From NCBI GenBank assembly GCA_007116755.1, contig SKHU01000094.1, forward strand, positions 1 to 6,206: 6,206 bases of DNA, given 5' to 3'. This DNA comes from Alphaproteobacteria bacterium. Its GTDB lineage: Bacteria; Pseudomonadota; Alphaproteobacteria; Micavibrionales; CSBR16-224. This document shows positions 3,542 through 6,206 of this stretch, piece after piece. The notes under the pieces were generated by a model that had not been told where the DNA came from, did not search any database, and worked only from the letters and a program-made list of their open reading frames with translations. Every line of letters starts with the position of its first letter. The first letter of the stretch is position 1. Made by a program: the position numbers and the translations under genes.

Positions 3542-6198
3542 TTGGCGCCTCCGGTTTTTCCGCCCGGGTCGGGGCGTTTGGTCGCCACCAGAGGTCTGCG
3601 CTTTGACAGGCTGGTTTTGACGATGTTGATGTCGTTATCCAGCGTTTTGACATTGCGCGTGGCTGTCAGGGATACCGAGGCCTCGCGCATGGCATTCACA
3701 CCGCCGCCGACATCGGTATAAATATTGGCGTTCAGCATTTCCTGCGTCAAGCTAACGGTTTTTTTATGATCAAGATGAACATGACCGTGATAGCTTTTCT
3801 CTCCCAGAATGCGCGAGGGAATGCGGTGCGGACTGTTGATGCCCGCCTGATAGATTTCCTCTTTTTCAATGGACAGCCGGAAATCCCGTGTCTTCCCAAG
3901 TTCTGCCCGCCGGTCGGGAGCCAGGCCGTGCCCCTGATCCATCAGCATATGCGTTCGCGCAATCCCTCTTAAAAGGTCGCCGCTGAAACAGCGGAAGCAA
4001 TACAGCAATATCCACAGCCGTCGCATCGATGTATATTTCCAGTGCGGCGGCAGGCTGGCCTCTGCATCGGCCATGATCGCAAACGGATAGACGCGCTGCG
4101 GCGTTACGCCCGTATGGGTAAAATAACTCTCGCCCAGCTGTTTGACATCGGCAGGATCCAGTTTGAATTTTTGCGCAACAAAGGCTTTCGCGTCCTCAAT
4201 CGTGCGCACGTCTTTGGGCAGCACAAAACTCGGTGCCGTCAGCATTGCGCCGGACCCGCCCGCCCGCTGCGGTACCGGCAGCATCTGCGGATCAAGCGCC
4301 ACCAGAAGGCCGTCATCCCAGTTATGTGTCAACGGCAGAACCACGGCAATATTTTCGATACCGTCATCGGTGACGATAAATTCGACATTCTGCGATGTCA
4401 GACCGCGTGTTGTTCCCTGCACATGCCCCTCCTCCACGAAAACCGAACGGATGGCTTTCAAATGTTCAGGGGCATCATTAACATCTGTGAATTTCTTTTC
4501 TTCCAGATTATCCAGCAGGGCAACGCCGTCTTCAGCCTTAATATTTGTCCGTTTTTTTCCGTGTGCCGGCATTTGTTCGCCCATCCATTTCGGGAAAGGC
4601 AGCCCCAGCCGCATCATCAGTTCAAAAACGCGGATTTCCAGACGGGGGTCAGGCAGAACGCCGATCTGTGCCGCATGCAGAATATCGCTGGCTTCGAGTT
4701 CGCAAATCTGCCCCCATGAGCTGTAGCCCGGCATATTTTCGGTTTCCGGCGGCAGAAACGGCCAGCTTGTTTTTTTCGGTGCACGCACTTCGACATAGAC
4801 GGGTTCAATCGCCTCGTCGATGCGGTTCGGAGACGGAAAATACGGCAGGCCGACTTCGATTTCGCCGTGCGGACGCGGTGTCAGCCCGATCTGTTTTTCC
4901 AGATATTTGATGATCGCCAGCTTGTTGGCGGCCGCATCGGTCGCAAATTCCTCAACATCCATCGTGATCGGTTCAATCAGATGTCCCGACCATGTTTTTC
5001 CGTCCAGATTGCTGTTCCCGCGGGAAACCGCGTTGATAACAGGACGCGGCGAACCGTTATGCACAAAAATCAGAAGTCGTCCGTCTTCCGTCAGGCGATA
5101 GGGAATAATGTCGCAATAGGCTTCGGGTTCGCGCACCATTTCATGCAATTTGCCGCTTTTGACATCGCGCACCGTCACAATATCCAGATAAGAGGGCTTG
5201 TCCTGCAACGGGCGGCGCTCCTCCAGCAACAAACTGCCCTTCTCGCCCGCCTTCTGTGCGATTACAAAATAATTCGTCGCGGGCGGCGGCAATTGCGTGC
5301 CGTCCTCGGTATAAAGCTGGAATTTTCCGCGAAAGCGGTTATCTATCACCCACGGGTTCCAGTACGGCGCGGAATACACCATGCGCATCCCCAGACGCGC
5401 AAATTCGCGGCGGTAATCCTGATAGGTGAAAAACGTATATTCCTGCCCCAGCTCTTTTTCCCAGCGTGCGCGTTCGTCTTTGCGGTGCAAAAATTCTACC
5501 GCCCATTTGCGCGGCAGGCGGAACAGCCGCGTATCCTCGCGCAGTGTTTCCGCAAGTTCTTCCAGAAAAAACCCTTCGCATCCTGCGGAATCGAACGGCC
5601 GCGCCGTTTCGGAAAACCGGATCAAAAGCTCGGCATCCGACATATCCAGCGGCGTTTTTCCGGTTTTGCGTGTTGCAGGAAATTCCAGCAAAACGAATTC
5701 ATCCGGCGGCGGCATCATATAGTCGCGGATCAGCATCGTGCCGCCGGGTTTAAGCTTCCGGATCTGTTCCTCCAAAACCTGCGTCAGCGCCGTCAGGCTG
5801 TAGCCGTTTTCAGAGTAAACCTGATGCAGAATATTGGAGTTGATAATACCGTCCAGCCCTTCGTCCCGAAAACTGTTGATGCCGCTCTCTTCTGTGCGGA
5901 AGGCAAGGTTGGAAAGCTTATAGCTGCGTTTTGCGGTTTCCACGGCGTTTTTATCACGGTCGATTCCCAGAAATTCGACCCGCGGATTCAGCAGCGCCAG
6001 CGCATAGGTGATTGTACCGTTGCCGCATCCCATATCGGCAACTTTTGACCCCGCCGGAAGCAGAAAATGCGCAGAGATCATCGAGGCTTTTTTCTGTACG
6101 AAAGCCGGCAGATTTTCAAAATGATCCTGCCGTATTTTTTCGTCGCGCGCACGTTTTTTGAATTGTTCAAGGCCCACCGCGCTGTGTTCCTTGGACAC
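3538..6198 (-). CDS. Multidomain SAM-dependent methyltransferase fused to Nudix-like and unknown regions; 5' end possibly outside the window
   Basis: The frame encodes 886 residues from a GTG at 6198-6196. It is still open to the window edge (two more codons) and no ribosome-binding site is visible in those bases, so the true start may lie further right. Residues 40-165 are a class I methyltransferase: motif I VADMGCGNGT (53-62), motif II acidic loop FLGIDRD (76-82), motif IV DGIINSNILHQV (116-127) and LKPGGTMLIRDY (149-160). Residues about 170-315 are a linked helical/aromatic region (YWNPWVIDNRFRGKF, 279-293). Residues about 337-471 resemble a Nudix fold with a degenerate signature (AANKLAIIKYLEKQIGL, 423-439). 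Residues about 605-710 look like a second, weaker copy. The C-terminal 160 residues are unassigned, with a histidine-rich patch (SYHGHVHLDHKKT, 802-814) and a basic proline/glycine tail. The substrate is unknown. It is probably cytosolic. The stop overlaps the next gene's start. Confidence 0.85.
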   Translation of the reverse strand: MSKEHSAVGLEQFKKRARDEKIRQDHFENLPAFVQKKASMISAHFLLPAGSKVADMGCGNGTITYALALLNPRVEFLGIDRDKNAVETAKRSYKLSNLAFRTEESGINSFRDEGLDGIINSNILHQVYSENGYSLTALTQVLEEQIRKLKPGGTMLIRDYMMPPPDEFVLLEFPATRKTGKTPLDMSDAELLIRFSETARPFDSAGCEGFFLEELAETLREDTRLFRLPRKWAVEFLHRKDERARWEKELGQEYTFFTYQDYRREFARLGMRMVYSAPYWNPWVIDNRFRGKFQLYTEDGTQLPPPATNYFVIAQKAGEKGSLLLEERRPLQDKPSYLDIVTVRDVKSGKLHEMVREPEAYCDIIPYRLTEDGRLLIFVHNGSPRPVINAVSRGNSNLDGKTWSGHLIEPITMDVEEFATDAAANKLAIIKYLEKQIGLTPRPHGEIEVGLPYFPSPNRIDEAIEPVYVEVRAPKKTSWPFLPPETENMPGYSSWGQICELEASDILHAAQIGVLPDPRLEIRVFELMMRLGLPFPKWMGEQMPAHGKKRTNIKAEDGVALLDNLEEKKFTDVNDAPEHLKAIRSVFVEEGHVQGTTRGLTSQNVEFIVTDDGIENIAVVLPLTHNWDDGLLVALDPQMLPVPQRAGGSGAMLTAPSFVLPKDVRTIEDAKAFVAQKFKLDPADVKQLGESYFTHTGVTPQRVYPFAIMADAEASLPPHWKYTSMRRLWILLYCFRCFSGDLLRGIARTHMLMDQGHGLAPDRRAELGKTRDFRLSIEKEEIYQAGINSPHRIPSRILGEKSYHGHVHLDHKKTVSLTQEMLNANIYTDVGGGVNAMREASVSLTATRNVKTLDNDINIVKTSLSKRRPLVATKRPDPGGKTGGAK
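3548..3552 (-). promoter_or_regulatory. Shine-Dalgarno GGAGG inside the upstream gene
   Basis: On the minus strand GGAGG is followed by CGCCAA and the ATG at 3541-3539. It sits within the last codons of the fusion gene. Together with the ATGA overlap it fixes the start of the NDUFAF5-like gene and suggests termination-reinitiation coupling. Confidence 0.8.
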
Positions 6199-6206
6199 TT
6201 TGACAG

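Noticed and set aside
2943..3606. + strand frames opposite the NDUFAF5-like gene
   Set aside because: The minus-strand protein matches a known family along its whole length, so these are shadows.
4042..4726. Two overlapping + strand open frames (225 and 194 codons) opposite the fusion gene
   Set aside because: They overlap each other in different frames and both lie within a well-supported minus-strand gene. The compositions are unnatural and there is no ribosome-binding context.
4867..6048. A 393-codon + strand open frame opposite the fusion gene
   Set aside because: Its translation is rich in R, F, Q and H and lacks any motif. The opposite strand carries clear methyltransferase motifs. 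It is an antisense shadow produced by codon bias.

Overview
The window looks like chromosomal DNA of an alphaproteobacterium. Three things point there. The small protein at 2445-2708 is a clear member of the Usg family, which is typical of that class. The gene at 2705-3541 matches the alphaproteobacterial/mitochondrial NDUFAF5 family (complex I assembly). The promoter of the gene at 1889 contains a perfect CtrA-type box (TTAA-N7-TTAAC). Coding regions have intermediate GC content and the gaps are AT-rich. I cannot name a genus. No tRNA, rRNA, CRISPR array, insertion sequence or phage gene is visible.

Layout, left half (+ strand). Positions 1-194 hold a possible truncated minus-strand reading frame at the left edge, a good sigma70-like promoter and an imperfect hairpin. 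They lead into an orphan 364-residue protein (195-1289) that starts without a Shine-Dalgarno sequence. Two short, clearly paralogous genes follow (1414-1716 and 1889-2203; 100 and 104 residues). Both share an NQLFSKEEQ block that is almost unchanged at DNA level. Each copy has its own strong intrinsic terminator. The second copy also has a TTGACA-N17-TATGTT promoter, a CtrA-like site over the -10, and a small terminator-like hairpin in its leader.

Middle. A 241-base AT-rich gap (2204-2444) holds the second terminator. It also holds two near-identical extended -10 elements 52 bp apart, with an inverted repeat between them, and then the usg gene.

Right half (- strand). A large protein of at least 886 residues (3538-6198, frame still open at the right edge) has an N-terminal class I SAM-methyltransferase domain. 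It continues into what I read as two degenerate Nudix-like folds and an unassigned C-terminal region. Its stop overlaps the start of the NDUFAF5-like gene (ATGA), so the two are probably translationally coupled. That operon converges on usg, and the two stop codons overlap (TTAG). There is therefore no room for a terminator between them.

Functional reading. The minus-strand pair joins a methyltransferase-fold fusion protein of unknown substrate to a respiratory-complex assembly factor. The left half looks like independently controlled, lineage-specific small genes. The most unusual items are the fusion protein, the duplicated small genes with divergent control, and the altered SAM-binding motif of the NDUFAF5-like protein.
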